In this document: positions 17,811 to 25,412 of the stretch, one piece after another
How the letters are laid out: every line of letters begins with the position of its first letter
How positions within the stretch are numbered: the first letter of the stretch is position 1
Source: Mayfieldus sp963841445
GTDB lineage: Bacteria; Actinomycetota; Thermoleophilia; Solirubrobacterales; 70-9
DNA length: 64,000 nucleotides
Reading direction: 5' to 3'
NCBI GenBank assembly: GCA_963841445.1
Contig: CAWJCP010000001.1
Span: 186,001 to 250,000 of the forward strand
Program-made: the position numbers and the translations under genes
Notes under the pieces: model-generated
Told to the model about the DNA's origin: nothing
Seen by the model: only the letters and a program-made list of their open reading frames with translations
Database searches by the model: none

Positions 17811-17960
17811 TCGCGTGAAAGGGGCGTCTTCGCAGCGCGCTCACCTGTGCCGCCACAGTGGCTGAGTGGAGCGGAACACGGCCAAGGTTGGGCACGAGGC
17901 CGGTCGAGCTGAGGACGTTTGGGCCACTATTGGGCCAGAGCTAGCTGCTGGTTCTGCGCA
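17811..17960 (+). repeat. Dispersed island repeat, copy B (full length)
   Basis: Full copy of the approximately 150-base repeat. It begins TCGCGTGAAAGGGGCGTCTT, passes CCGCCACAGTGGCTGAGTGG, and ends GCTAGCTGCTGGTTCTGCGC. The right end contains one of the small GCGCGAA-type hairpins. It fills the gap between divergent SnoaL-like genes. No protein-coding role is convincing. Confidence 0.8.
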
Positions 17961-18108
17961 AAGGAGCAGCGGTCGCCCGAGGTCAAACGGCACACTGCGC
18001 ATCGAACGCGAGCTTTCGCTTGGCAGGCGACCACCGATGCTTGAGGCCGCGAGCACAAAGCGCCGCGCGAAAGTCCTCGCATCGGCGTAAGCGAAGATAC
18101 TCGGCAGT

Positions 18109-18507
18109 GTGTTCGAGGAGAACATCGAGCTCGCCCGCCGAGCCTTTGCAGCGATCAGCACCCGTGACCTCGATGCGTTCTTGGAACTGATGGATCCCAA
18201 GGTCATCGTCGTGCCGCGGATCCTCGCGGTCGAGGGAGGCGAGTTAAGCGGCCACGGGGGAGTACGCCGGTGGTGGGACAGCATCTTCGGCGTCTTCCCC
18301 GACTTCGACATCGAGGTCATCGGGATCCGCGCTGGTCGTGATTGGACGATCAGCGAGGCGCACGCTCGCGGTCGAGGTGAGACAAGCGGCAGCGGCTTTG
18401 AGGATGCGATCTGGGTCGCATCGAGCATCCGAGGCGGGAAGGTCATCCGTTGGCAGACCTTCGAGAGCGAGGCCGAGGCCGTCGAGGCGACCGAATCGGG
18501 GAACTGA
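18109..18507 (+). CDS. SnoaL/NTF2-like protein
   Basis: 132 residues from GTG 18109: FEENIELARRAFAAISTRDL (helix 1), FLELMDPKVIVVPRI, then GHGGVRRWWDSIFGVFPDFD and a closing beta-sheet. This is the NTF2-like fold, substrate unknown. A GATACT box ends 7 bases before the GTG, so the mRNA is probably leaderless. It lacks the AAGLSE terminus of the array members. Its stop overlaps the start of the alpha/beta hydrolase (TGATG), so the two are translationally coupled and may act on the same compound. Confidence 0.8.
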   Translation: MFEENIELARRAFAAISTRDLDAFLELMDPKVIVVPRILAVEGGELSGHGGVRRWWDSIFGVFPDFDIEVIGIRAGRDWTISEAHARGRGETSGSGFEDAIWVASSIRGGKVIRWQTFESEAEAVEATESGN

Positions 18508-19307
18508 TGCTCGAGGTGAACGGGACGGAGCTGCACCACGAGGTCCGGGGAAGCGGCCCTCCAGTTCTGCTGATCATGGGCGCAACCGGCGACGGCGGCC
18601 ACTTCGAGCGGCTCGCCGACCTGCTCGCCGATGAGTTCACGGTCGTTACCTATGACCGTCGGGGCAACGGACGGAGTCCCCGACCGCCAGGTTGGACGGC
18701 GACCTCGGCCGAGGAGCAGGCGGATGACGCCGCGGCGCTGCTCGAGACGCTAGACTTGACGCCCGCGACACTCTTCGGGAGCTCGCTCGCGGGCGTGATC
18801 GCACTCTGTCTCGTCGTCCGCTATCCCCGCCTTGTGAGCGGCGCTGTGCTCCATGAACCGGCATTCTGGTCGCTCTTCGATGACCCCGAAGAGGTCAAGC
18901 GGAGGACCGGGACGATCGTCGCCGACGCCGTGCGCTCCGGCGGGCCGCGAGCGGGGATCGAGCGCTTCTATCGGTTCGTCGCCGGCGACGCCAACTGGGA
19001 CGGCCTCGACGGCGAGCTACGCGAGCGGGTCCTCGCAGGCGCTGAAACCTACCTCGGGGTGGAACGCGGCGCCTTCGCCGAGTACCTCCCTGACGAGCCG
19101 ACCCTGGCCGCGATCGCAACGCCAATCCAGCTGCTTCTCGGCGATGGCAGCCTGCCCGAATTTGCGCAGGCGGCTGGCAGGCTCGCGCTGCGCCTCGGGA
19201 TCGAGATCACGAGCACGCCCGGCACCCATTTCGGCTACCTCGATCATCCCGTCGAGCTGGCCGCGACCGTGCGCCCGTTCCTGCGCGCTGTCAGCCGCAC
19301 GACTTAG
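18507..19307 (+). CDS. Alpha/beta hydrolase
   Basis: 266 residues from the ATG that overlaps the preceding stop. Hallmarks in order are an oxyanion-hole strand (PPVLLIMGATGDGGHF), TYDRRGNGRSPRP, the nucleophile elbow FGSSLAGVIAL, an acid region near LLLGDGSLPEF, and the catalytic histidine in TPGTHFGYLDHP. It is a soluble serine hydrolase of the haloalkane-dehalogenase/esterase type. The substrate is unknown. The overlap with an NTF2-like gene suggests a two-step modification pair. Confidence 0.88.
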   Translation: MLEVNGTELHHEVRGSGPPVLLIMGATGDGGHFERLADLLADEFTVVTYDRRGNGRSPRPPGWTATSAEEQADDAAALLETLDLTPATLFGSSLAGVIALCLVVRYPRLVSGAVLHEPAFWSLFDDPEEVKRRTGTIVADAVRSGGPRAGIERFYRFVAGDANWDGLDGELRERVLAGAETYLGVERGAFAEYLPDEPTLAAIATPIQLLLGDGSLPEFAQAAGRLALRLGIEITSTPGTHFGYLDHPVELAATVRPFLRAVSRTT

Positions 19308-19750
19308 CGCCAGCGGACGAGCGGACTAGGGGCCGCCCTCGTTTCTGCACGTCGCGCGAAGCAGGAGCGGTTCCGCTCAGTGTCACTCTCGCGGGGGACG
19401 GAGGGCTGCCCCCGGTCATCCAAAGCGGAACCGTCAGGAAGCGACCGATGGACCCCGGTACTAAACGCTCCAGCTCTTTAGCTGCTTCGGCGGTGCCGTT
19501 ATTGCCGAGTTGGTAGACGCCAATCGCGGCACGTCAAGCTATTGCACTGCTTTTTGGTTTGGGTTTCGGACGAGGTCTCGATGGCCTGGCGGTTGATCGC
19601 TCCGCCCCTCCGGGACTGGGATCGGACTCGGCACGCCGCTCACCGCCTTGATCCCCGGTTGGGGCAGCGATGGTGAAACGAAAGCGATGAGTTTCCGAGG
19701 TCGGGGGGGTCTTTGCCGGTGACATTGACCCCGCGGAAAGGAAGCAGCGC
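19308..19750 (+). other. Non-coding stretch with a nested inverted repeat
   Basis: No convincing coding signal on either strand. It holds a GCGCGAAGCAGGAG mini-hairpin near 19,353-19,366. A nested inverted repeat at 19,369-19,432 has outer arms GGTTCCGCT / AGCGGAACC and inner arms GGGGG (19,393) / CCCCC (19,409). This may be a transcription terminator for the hydrolase or a mobile-element remnant. A ribosome site (GGAAAGGAAG) appears at the right end for the next gene. Confidence 0.5.
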
Positions 19751-20293
19751 ATGGCCTCACTGGTTCTTAAGATGTCCATCTCGCTCGACGGCTACGTCGC
19801 GCCACCCGACGGGAGCGGCGGCTGGAAGCTTGCGGGACGCTCCGATGACGCCCGCGACTGGGTCGTTGAGGCCGTGAGCAATGCGAGCGCACACCTCGTC
19901 GGCGCCGCGACGTACTCCGAGTGGGCCGCCTACTGGCCCAGCGCCTCCGGGCCGTTCGCCGAGCCGATGAACGAGATTCCGAAGGTCGTGTTTTCGAACT
20001 CGCTCAGGTCCGCCGACTGGGGCAAGACGACGATCGCCGCCGGAGACCTGGCCGACGCCATCACACGGCTCAAGCAGGAGCGCTCCGGCGGATACCTGCT
20101 CGCCCAAGGAGGGGCACGGTTTGCGCGATCGCTGGTCGAGACCGGGTTGATCGACGAGTACCGCCTCGTTGTCCATCCGGTCGTTCTGGGCGCGGGCGAG
20201 CGGCTCTTCACCGCACCGCTCACCATCGAACCGATGAGTACCACCGTCTTCAGCGGCGGAGGCGTCGGCCACGTCTTCGCAGCGCACCCGTGA
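19751..20293 (+). CDS. Dihydrofolate-reductase-like (RibD C-terminal) family protein
   Basis: 180 residues. MASLVLKMSISLDGYVAPPDG starts the fold; the NADPH-binding strand is SGGYLLAQGGARFARSLV and the tail is HPVVLGAGERLFT. It is a small NADPH-dependent reductase-like protein of unknown substrate. The GTG of the methyltransferase gene overlaps its stop codon by four bases (GTGA), so the two are translated as a unit. Two paralogues sit at 5.2-6.4 kb outside the island and one at 33.4 kb inside it. Confidence 0.85.
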   Translation: MASLVLKMSISLDGYVAPPDGSGGWKLAGRSDDARDWVVEAVSNASAHLVGAATYSEWAAYWPSASGPFAEPMNEIPKVVFSNSLRSADWGKTTIAAGDLADAITRLKQERSGGYLLAQGGARFARSLVETGLIDEYRLVVHPVVLGAGERLFTAPLTIEPMSTTVFSGGGVGHVFAAHP

Positions 20294-20919
20294 TCGAGCC
20301 GGGCAAGGCATCGGAGCGGTTCGTCTGGGCGGTCGACACTCTGGAGGTCCACCCGGCCGACCGCCTGCTCGAGGTCGGCTGCGGCCACGGCGTTGCGGTC
20401 TCCCTGGTCTGCGAGAGGCTGACGACGGGAACGATCACCGCGATCGACCGCTCGCCCAAGATGATCGAGATGGCCACGCGGAGGAATCGTGAGCATGTCG
20501 ACGCGGGCAGGGCTGTGCTCGAGGCCATCGCGCTGGAGGACGCGGACCTCGGCGATCGGCGCTTCGACAAGGTCTTCGCCTTCAACGTCGCTCCCTTCTG
20601 GCAGCAGCCGGAGGCGGCGCTCGGTGCCGTCCGCGAGCACCTCGCCCGGGATGGGGTCGTCTACATCTTCTGGGACGCGCGACACTCCGCGCCGGAGCGA
20701 GCGCGGGACCTCGGGAACGAGCTGGCCGACCGGCTACGTAAGGGGGGATTCTCCGTCGACAGGGTGCTGGTCGAGGACCTGCGCCCGGTTCCCGCGGTCT
20801 GCGTGAAGGGGCGGCCCCAGGGCGATGAACATGAAACCGCGACTTCATCATTCGCACTTCTGCAATCGCGTGAAAGGGGGCGTCTTCGCAGCGCGCTCAC
20901 CGCGTCCGAGTACCGCTGA
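20290..20919 (+). CDS. Class I SAM-dependent methyltransferase, C-terminus replaced by repeat DNA
   Basis: 209 residues from GTG 20290. Motif I is LLEVGCGHGVAVSLV and motif II is ITAIDRSPKMIEMATRR; the post-motif region is FDKVFAFNVAPFWQQPEAAL. This is a standard Rossmann-type methyltransferase of unknown substrate. The last 18 or so residues (SRERGRLRSALTASEYR) are translated from a partial copy of the dispersed island repeat (20,866-20,900), so the native C-terminus has been lost. The catalytic core appears intact. Confidence 0.8.
   Translation: MIEPGKASERFVWAVDTLEVHPADRLLEVGCGHGVAVSLVCERLTTGTITAIDRSPKMIEMATRRNREHVDAGRAVLEAIALEDADLGDRRFDKVFAFNVAPFWQQPEAALGAVREHLARDGVVYIFWDARHSAPERARDLGNELADRLRKGGFSVDRVLVEDLRPVPAVCVKGRPQGDEHETATSSFALLQSRERGRLRSALTASEYR
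20866..20900 (+). repeat. Dispersed island repeat, copy C (5' 35 bases only)
   Basis: It matches the first 35 bases of the full repeat (TCGCGTGAAAGGGGGCGTCT, then TCGCAGCGCGCTCAC) and stops abruptly. It lies inside the reading frame of the methyltransferase and supplies its last codons. Confidence 0.75.
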
Positions 20920-20951
20920 TAGCCGGCACCGTCCCTCAGATCCGATTGCGC

Positions 20952-22529
20952 TCAGGGAGCAGACGTCCACACGCCGCCCGGCGCGCCGCGGTAGGCACCT
21001 GGCGTCTGCTCGGCGGCGTCGAGCACGACGTTGTCGGCGCTGTCGCGCAGCGTGAACAGGACCGAGTCCGGGCTGCCGTCCGGTCCGCCGTCGTAGTAGG
21101 TCCACTCCAGCGCTCCTTCCTCGCCGTCAAGCCCGCCGGGCGCCGCCGGCCCGAAGGTGCCGGTCGCGGTCGCGGTCTGAGTGTCGAACCCGAGCGGCGA
21201 GTCCGGGGACTGGTCCGTGCAGCTGGACTCGCTCACCCTGCTCTTGGTCCAGATGCGGACACCCTCGGTGGTCCCCACGATGCTGGGCCGCGTGGACAGG
21301 TCAGCGCTGCACCTATTGGCCGCTGAGAATCCGATGCTGGTCAGCTGCTCGACCCCGACCTCGTCACCGTCCTCAGTGACCTCCACCGTGCCCCGGGCGG
21401 AGATCTTGCCCTCCGGCGTCTCCCCAGTGTCCGGCCTCACCGCTACCCCGATCGGGCCGTCGCCGGCGGGCACCGTCGGGTGGCCTTGGAGGCCAGCGCG
21501 CCGCCCGGGCCGACGTCGTACTGGGAGACGTCGTCCGAGTCGAAGTTCGCCACGTAGATGCTCTGGCCGTCGGGGCTCACCGCGACCGCGATCGGGCCGT
21601 CGCCGGCGGGCACCGTCGGGGTGGCCTTGGGGGACAGCGCGCCGCCCGGGCCGACGTCGTATTGGGAGACGTCGTCCGAGCCCCCCGTCGTCCAGTAGAC
21701 GCTCTGGCCGTCGGGGCTCACCGCGACGCCGATCGGGAAGCCGCCGTCGGGCACCGTCGGGGTGGCCTTGGGGGCCAGCGCGCCGCCGGGGCCGACGTCG
21801 TACTGGGAGACATCGTCCGTGAACTGGTTCGTCACGTAGACGCTCTGGCCGTCCGGGCTCACCGCGACCCCGGCCGGGCCGTCGCCGGCGGGCACCGTCG
21901 GGGTGGCCTTGGCGGCCAGCGCGCCGCCGGGGCCGACGTCGTACTGGGAGACGTCGTTCGTGGCCTGGTTCGTGACGTAGACGCTTTGGCCGTTGGGGCT
22001 CACCGCGACCCCGCTCGGGGAGCCGCCGGCGGGCACCGTCGGCGTGGCCTTGGGAGCCAGCGCGCCGCCGGGGCCGACGTCGTACTGGGAGACGTCGTTC
22101 GAGTCGAAGTTCGCCACGTAGACGCTCTGGCCGTCCGGGCTCACGGCGACCCCGACGGGGGGCGCCGGCGGGCACCGTCGGGGTGGCCTTGGCGGCCAGC
22201 GCGCCGCCGGGGCCGACGTCGTACTGGGAGACGTCGTTCGTGTCCTGGTTCGCCACGTAGACGCTCTGGCCGTCCGGGCTCACCGCGACCCCGACCGGGA
22301 CGGCGCCGGCAGCCACCGTCGGCGTGGCCTTGGCGGCCAGCGCGCCACCGGGGCCGATGTCGTACTGGGAGACGTCGTCCGAGTTCTGGTTCACCACGTA
22401 GACGTCGCTCGCCGCCGCTGGCGCGGCGCAGGCCAGCGCCAGCAGGAGCGCCAGGACGGCCACGCGCCCGAGCGCAGGACGCCGGATCAGCCGAAATAGC
22501 TCGGCCGAGGACGATTCGGGTGTGTTCAC
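20952..22529 (-). CDS. Secreted seven-bladed YVTN-type beta-propeller protein with two compensating frameshifts
   Basis: Start GTG 22,529, preceded by a GAGGAGG ribosome site. A signal peptide (VAVLALLLALACAAPAAAS) leads into seven tandem repeats of about 47 aa (consensus VAVSPDGQSVYVANQDTNDV then SQYDVGPGGALAAKATPTV), which predicts a seven-bladed propeller. A C-terminal domain follows, with two Cys-containing segments and ending TPGAYRGAPGGVWTSAP. The frame shifts near 22,155 (two bases missing in a G run relative to other repeats) and again near 21,478 (one G missing). The total is three bases, so the original frame returns, while the middle five blades are read out of frame without a stop. 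Sequence error or a real compensated pair are both possible. Confidence 0.8.
   Translation of the reverse strand: MNTPESSSAELFRLIRRPALGRVAVLALLLALACAAPAAASDVYVVNQNSDDVSQYDIGPGGALAAKATPTVAAGAVPVGVAVSPDGQSVYVANQDTNDVSQYDVGPGGALAAKATPTVPAGAPRRGRREPGRPERLRGELRLERRLPVRRRPRRRAGSQGHADGARRRLPERGRGEPQRPKRLRHEPGHERRLPVRRRPRRRAGRQGHPDGARRRRPGRGRGEPGRPERLRDEPVHGRCLPVRRRPRRRAGPQGHPDGARRRLPDRRRGEPRRPERLLDDGGLGRRLPIRRRPGRRAVPQGHPDGARRRRPDRGRGEPRRPEHLRGELRLGRRLPVRRRPGRRAGLQGHPTVPAGDGPIGVAVRPDTGETPEGKISARGTVEVTEDGDEVGVEQLTSIGFSAANRCSADLSTRPSIVGTTEGVRIWTKSRVSESSCTDQSPDSPLGFDTQTATATGTFGPAAPGGLDGEEGALEWTYYDGGPDGSPDSVLFTLRDSADNVVLDAAEQTPGAYRGAPGGVWTSAP
21440..22430 (-). repeat. Tandem 141-base coding repeats (propeller blades)
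   Basis: Seven tandem units of about 141 bases, each encoding one blade with DVSQYDVGPGGALA and PKATPTVPAG-type cores. High nucleotide identity between units suggests recent expansion or homogenisation. Unit length is divisible by three, which is why a shifted frame stays open across the array. Confidence 0.8.
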
Positions 22530-22619
22530 AACGCCTCCTCGGGAGCGGGATTGCCCGCCCATTCACTCCAAGCGCGCACAAAGCCACTACGCAGATGGGG
22601 TCGAAGCGAAGCTACGCCT

Positions 22620-22810
22620 GCAGCTCTTCATCTCCCCCAGGGCGAGCACGGATTCCCCGAGGTCACGGATGTCGCCGAACCGAACGGTGATTTGCATGTC
22701 GCCCTTGAAGCTCTCCCAGGCCTGCCGGACACCGGCAGGCCGCGATAGACCTCCATGAGCGCGAACCATTCGACCTCGGGGTCGTACAGCTCGATCCTGG
22801 TCGGCGGCGG
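22620..22810 (-). pseudogene. SnoaL/NTF2-like gene fragment, near-identical to part of the gene at 43.5 kb
   Basis: About 165 bases (22,625-22,790) match 43,649-43,811 almost base for base, encoding DPEVEWFALMEVYRG and then RQAWESFKGDMQITVRFGDI. One base is missing in a C run (near 22,740), which breaks the frame, and both ends of the gene are absent. Flanking DNA (22,811-22,980) codes for nothing recognisable. It is a recent, partial duplication within the island. Confidence 0.8.
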
Positions 22811-23116
22811 ACAGGACCCCAAGCATCTCGGCGTCGACCTCAACCGCCGGGTCGGGCGGAAGCGGCTCGGGAATGAAAGCCTCGAAGCCTTGGGGCTGTT
22901 TGGCGAATGTTCCAGCTCGTGTTGTCGGCGCGGCCAATTTCGTTGTGAGGGGTTTGAATAAGGGGGATTCGGGGCGGGCGTTATTTTAACGAACAGCCGA
23001 ATGGCAAAATAAGGGCCTTCGGCCGCGCCCGGTGCGTTATAAGGCTGCAAATAACCCGCGACGGCCCAAAGCGATCGAGCGTTGGGGGTGCAAGTACCTT
23101 GGGGGTCGCGTTCCAG

Positions 23117-23344
23117 CTATTCCCACGGGGTAACTCCAACGGAGCGCTCGAGCTTGCCGGCAGCCTTCTGGAGGCGTCGGCGCCTCCAGGGCAGCCATGT
23201 CGCGTTCGCCGCCTCACGAAGTGGTTGGATCGCCCGCTCATTTCGGATCTTTACAAGAGCGACCACGGCGCTGAAGGTTCCTTTTCGCCACCGCCGAAGC
23301 AAACCGATGAGCGGCTCGACTGCTTCTCTGAGGCAAAAGGGCAA
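23117..23344 (-). pseudogene. Possible HEAT-repeat protein remnant
   Basis: A 75-codon frame reads LREAVEPLIGLLRRWRKGTF, then SAVVALVKIRNERAIQPLRE, in the style of PBS-lyase/HEAT repeats (VxxLIxLL, then AxxALxKIxDxRAxxPL). No start, ribosome site or neighbours support it as a gene. It overlaps the tail of the 23,251-23,541 frame. Treat it as a relic at best. Confidence 0.25.
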
Positions 23345-23541
23345 TGCGAAGGGCGACGCTGGGTGAGCGAGGCTCTCGAAACGCCGTGAAGGACCGGTAC
23401 CACAGCCTCACGACCCTGGTAGGGCTTGAACACGACCGGGCTGCGAAGTACGACGTCCTCTGAGAGCAGCTCGATCGCTGCGTCCATGTCACGCGATTCG
23501 ATTGCGGCCCGGAAGGGGTGCACGGGTGGCTGGTTGGTCAT
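23251..23541 (-). pseudogene. SnoaL/NTF2-like protein, truncated C-terminus
   Basis: ATG 23,541 with an AAGGAG ribosome site. The first 55 residues are a normal NTF2-like start: HPFRAAIESRDMDAAIELLS, EDVVLRSPVVFKPYQGREAV and VPVLHGV. After that the family pattern (beta-strands and C-terminal helix) is lost and the frame runs into unrelated sequence ending EKEPSAPWSLL. The gene appears cut near 23,380 and joined to other DNA. It lies upstream of nothing obvious, and its promoter side faces a small membrane-protein gene. Confidence 0.6.
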
Positions 23542-23580
23542 GCGGTCTCCTTTTTGTGCGGGTTTCGTGGAAGGCATGAC

Positions 23581-23874
23581 TCAGCACGGCACGGGATGGC
23601 GCCGTCCAGAACGGGGTGCGGTGGCCGGGCGGTCCTTGGCTCGCAGTGCCGTGAGCGCCGATCGGACCGCCACGATCGGCGCCACCACCACGGCGACGAG
23701 AATCCCCACCGCGATGCTCATGGCGAGCATCGGCAGCAGGGCGACGGCGGTCAGGGCGACGAGCGGAACCGCGAGCGGGAAGAGCGCCATCGCAATGATC
23801 CCGCCGCCGACGGCCCAATTGGACAGCTCGTCGAGGAGCTCAGCGGGCGAGTTTTTCGCTGATTGCCTGGACAT
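23581..23874 (-). CDS. Small two-helix membrane protein
   Basis: 97 residues with an AAAGGAG ribosome site before the ATG. A polar N-terminus (MSRQSAKNSPAELLDELSNW) is followed by a long hydrophobic stretch (GGGIIAMALFPLAVPLVALT, then AVALLPMLAMSIAVGILVAV) that can form two or three helices, and a basic tail (PATAPRSGRR). It is not assignable to a named family. It lies 21 bases after the MFS gene on the same strand, so it is probably the last gene of that operon. Confidence 0.6.
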   Translation of the reverse strand: MSRQSAKNSPAELLDELSNWAVGGGIIAMALFPLAVPLVALTAVALLPMLAMSIAVGILVAVVVAPIVAVRSALTALRAKDRPATAPRSGRRHPVPC

Positions 23875-23895
23875 GATCGGGCTCCTTTCGTTGGC

Positions 23896-25401
23896 TCAGA
23901 GACGACTGGTCGAAACGGCGACCTCGCCGACCGAGGCCGGCGAACTCGGCTCCGCCGTCCCCGGAGCGGGTTCCGGGTCCACGGCGCGCGTGTCGGTTGC
24001 TCGCGCCGCAATCAGGGCGGCCGCGGCGACGAAGAAGCTGCCGACCAGCAGCGCCCGCGAGAAGCCGGCGGTGAGAGCGTGGGCCGGGGGTGCATGCGCG
24101 GCCAGCAGGTCGCTGGTTCGGCTGGTCGCCAGCGCCGAGAGGATCGCCAGCCCGAGCGCCCCGCCGAGCTGCTGGGAGGCGTTCAGCAGTGAGGCGGCAA
24201 GCCCCGCCTGCTCGGCCGGCACACCGGCGTTTGCCGCGGTCGTAACGGCGACAAACACCGCGCCGCCGCCGATCGCGACGACCAGCATCCCCGGGAGCAG
24301 GTCGGCGAGGAAGGAGCCGTCGACTGGAATCCGCGAGAGCCAGAACAGCCCAGCCGCGGCGATCAGCGCCCCGCCGACGATCAGCGGCCGCGTCCCGGTG
24401 CGCGAGATGAGCTGCGATGAGATGCCCGCGACGACCGCGACCGCGAAGGTCAGCGGCAGATAGGCAGCGCCGGCCTGGATCGGCGAGTAACCGAGTACCT
24501 CCTGCATGTAGAGCGTGAGGAAGAAGAACATCGCAAGCAGGCCCGCGAACATGATCAAGCCGGTGGCATCGGCGTAGCCGATCCCGTTGATTCGGAAGAT
24601 CGAAAGAGGAGCCAGCGGGTTCGGGTGGCGCAGCTCGTTGACCGCAAAGGCCCCGAGCAGCGCCAGTGCGCCGGCGAGCCCAGCGACTGTGCGCGCTTCC
24701 CCCCAGCCGACGTCGGGAGCCTCTACAAGCGAATAGATCAGCAGGAGCATCCCGCCGGTCGCCAGCACGGCGCCGAGCAGATCGAAGTTTCGAAGCTCGG
24801 CGCGGCGGCGCTCGCCGTCGATCAGGCGGAAGGTCGGGCCGAGCACCAGCAGGCAGGCGATCGGGTTCACGAACATCACCCAGCGCCACCCGGGCCCTTC
24901 GGTGAGCACGCCGCCGAGAAGGACGCCGACTGCGGAGGCGAGTCCGGCCATGCCGCCCCAGACCCCGAGCGCCGTGTTGCGATCGGAACCGTCCCGAAAG
25001 GTCGTGGTGAGGATCGAAAGCGCCGCGGGAAGGGTCAGAGCTGCGCCCAGTCCCTGCGCGAGGCGAGCGCCGATCAGCACGCCGGAGCTCTGCGCGAGCC
25101 CGCCGACGGATGAGGAGACGCCGATTAGAACAATCCCGGTGACGAGCACCCGCCGCCGGCCGAGCAGGTCGGCGGCGCGGCCGCCGAGCAGCATGAAGCC
25201 GCCGTAGGTCAGCAGGTAGCCGCTTGGAACCCATTGCAGGTCCTGCGTCGAGACGTCTAGCCCGCGACTGATCGAGGGAAGCGCGACGTTGACGATCGAG
25301 GCGTCGACGAAGTCGAGAAACGCGATCGACGTGAGCAGCGCCAGGATCAGCTTCCCCCGGCGCGAGGAAAGTGTTGAGGTTGGGGAGACTTGAGCTGCCA
25401 T
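23896..25401 (-). CDS. MFS transporter, DHA2 (EmrB/QacA) 14-helix family
   Basis: About 501 residues from ATG 25,401, chosen because GAGGAGG lies six bases upstream. The N-terminal helix has the DHA2 signature LLTSIAFLDFVDASIVNVAL, followed by SGYLLTYGGFMLLGGRAADL LGRRRV and the helix 5 motif RLAQGLGAALTLPAALSIL. Members export drugs or metabolites by proton antiport. It starts 12 bases after the FAD oxidoreductase gene, so the pair is an oxidase-plus-exporter operon; exporting or resisting the oxidised product is a reasonable inference. Confidence 0.9.
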   Translation of the reverse strand: MAAQVSPTSTLSSRRGKLILALLTSIAFLDFVDASIVNVALPSISRGLDVSTQDLQWVPSGYLLTYGGFMLLGGRAADLLGRRRVLVTGIVLIGVSSSVGGLAQSSGVLIGARLAQGLGAALTLPAALSILTTTFRDGSDRNTALGVWGGMAGLASAVGVLLGGVLTEGPGWRWVMFVNPIACLLVLGPTFRLIDGERRRAELRNFDLLGAVLATGGMLLLIYSLVEAPDVGWGEARTVAGLAGALALLGAFAVNELRHPNPLAPLSIFRINGIGYADATGLIMFAGLLAMFFFLTLYMQEVLGYSPIQAGAAYLPLTFAVAVVAGISSQLISRTGTRPLIVGGALIAAAGLFWLSRIPVDGSFLADLLPGMLVVAIGGGAVFVAVTTAANAGVPAEQAGLAASLLNASQQLGGALGLAILSALATSRTSDLLAAHAPPAHALTAGFSRALLVGSFFVAAAALIAARATDTRAVDPEPAPGTAEPSSPASVGEVAVSTSRL

Positions 25402-25412
25402 GGACGACCTCC

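Noticed and set aside
21440..22430. Tandem 141-base repeats considered as a CRISPR or satellite array
   Set aside because: The units are coding, contiguous and in phase, and lack spacers. They are propeller blades.
20952..22690. Arginine-rich long frames on both strands across the propeller gene
   Set aside because: They arise from the repeat length being a multiple of three in GC-rich DNA; composition is not protein-like.
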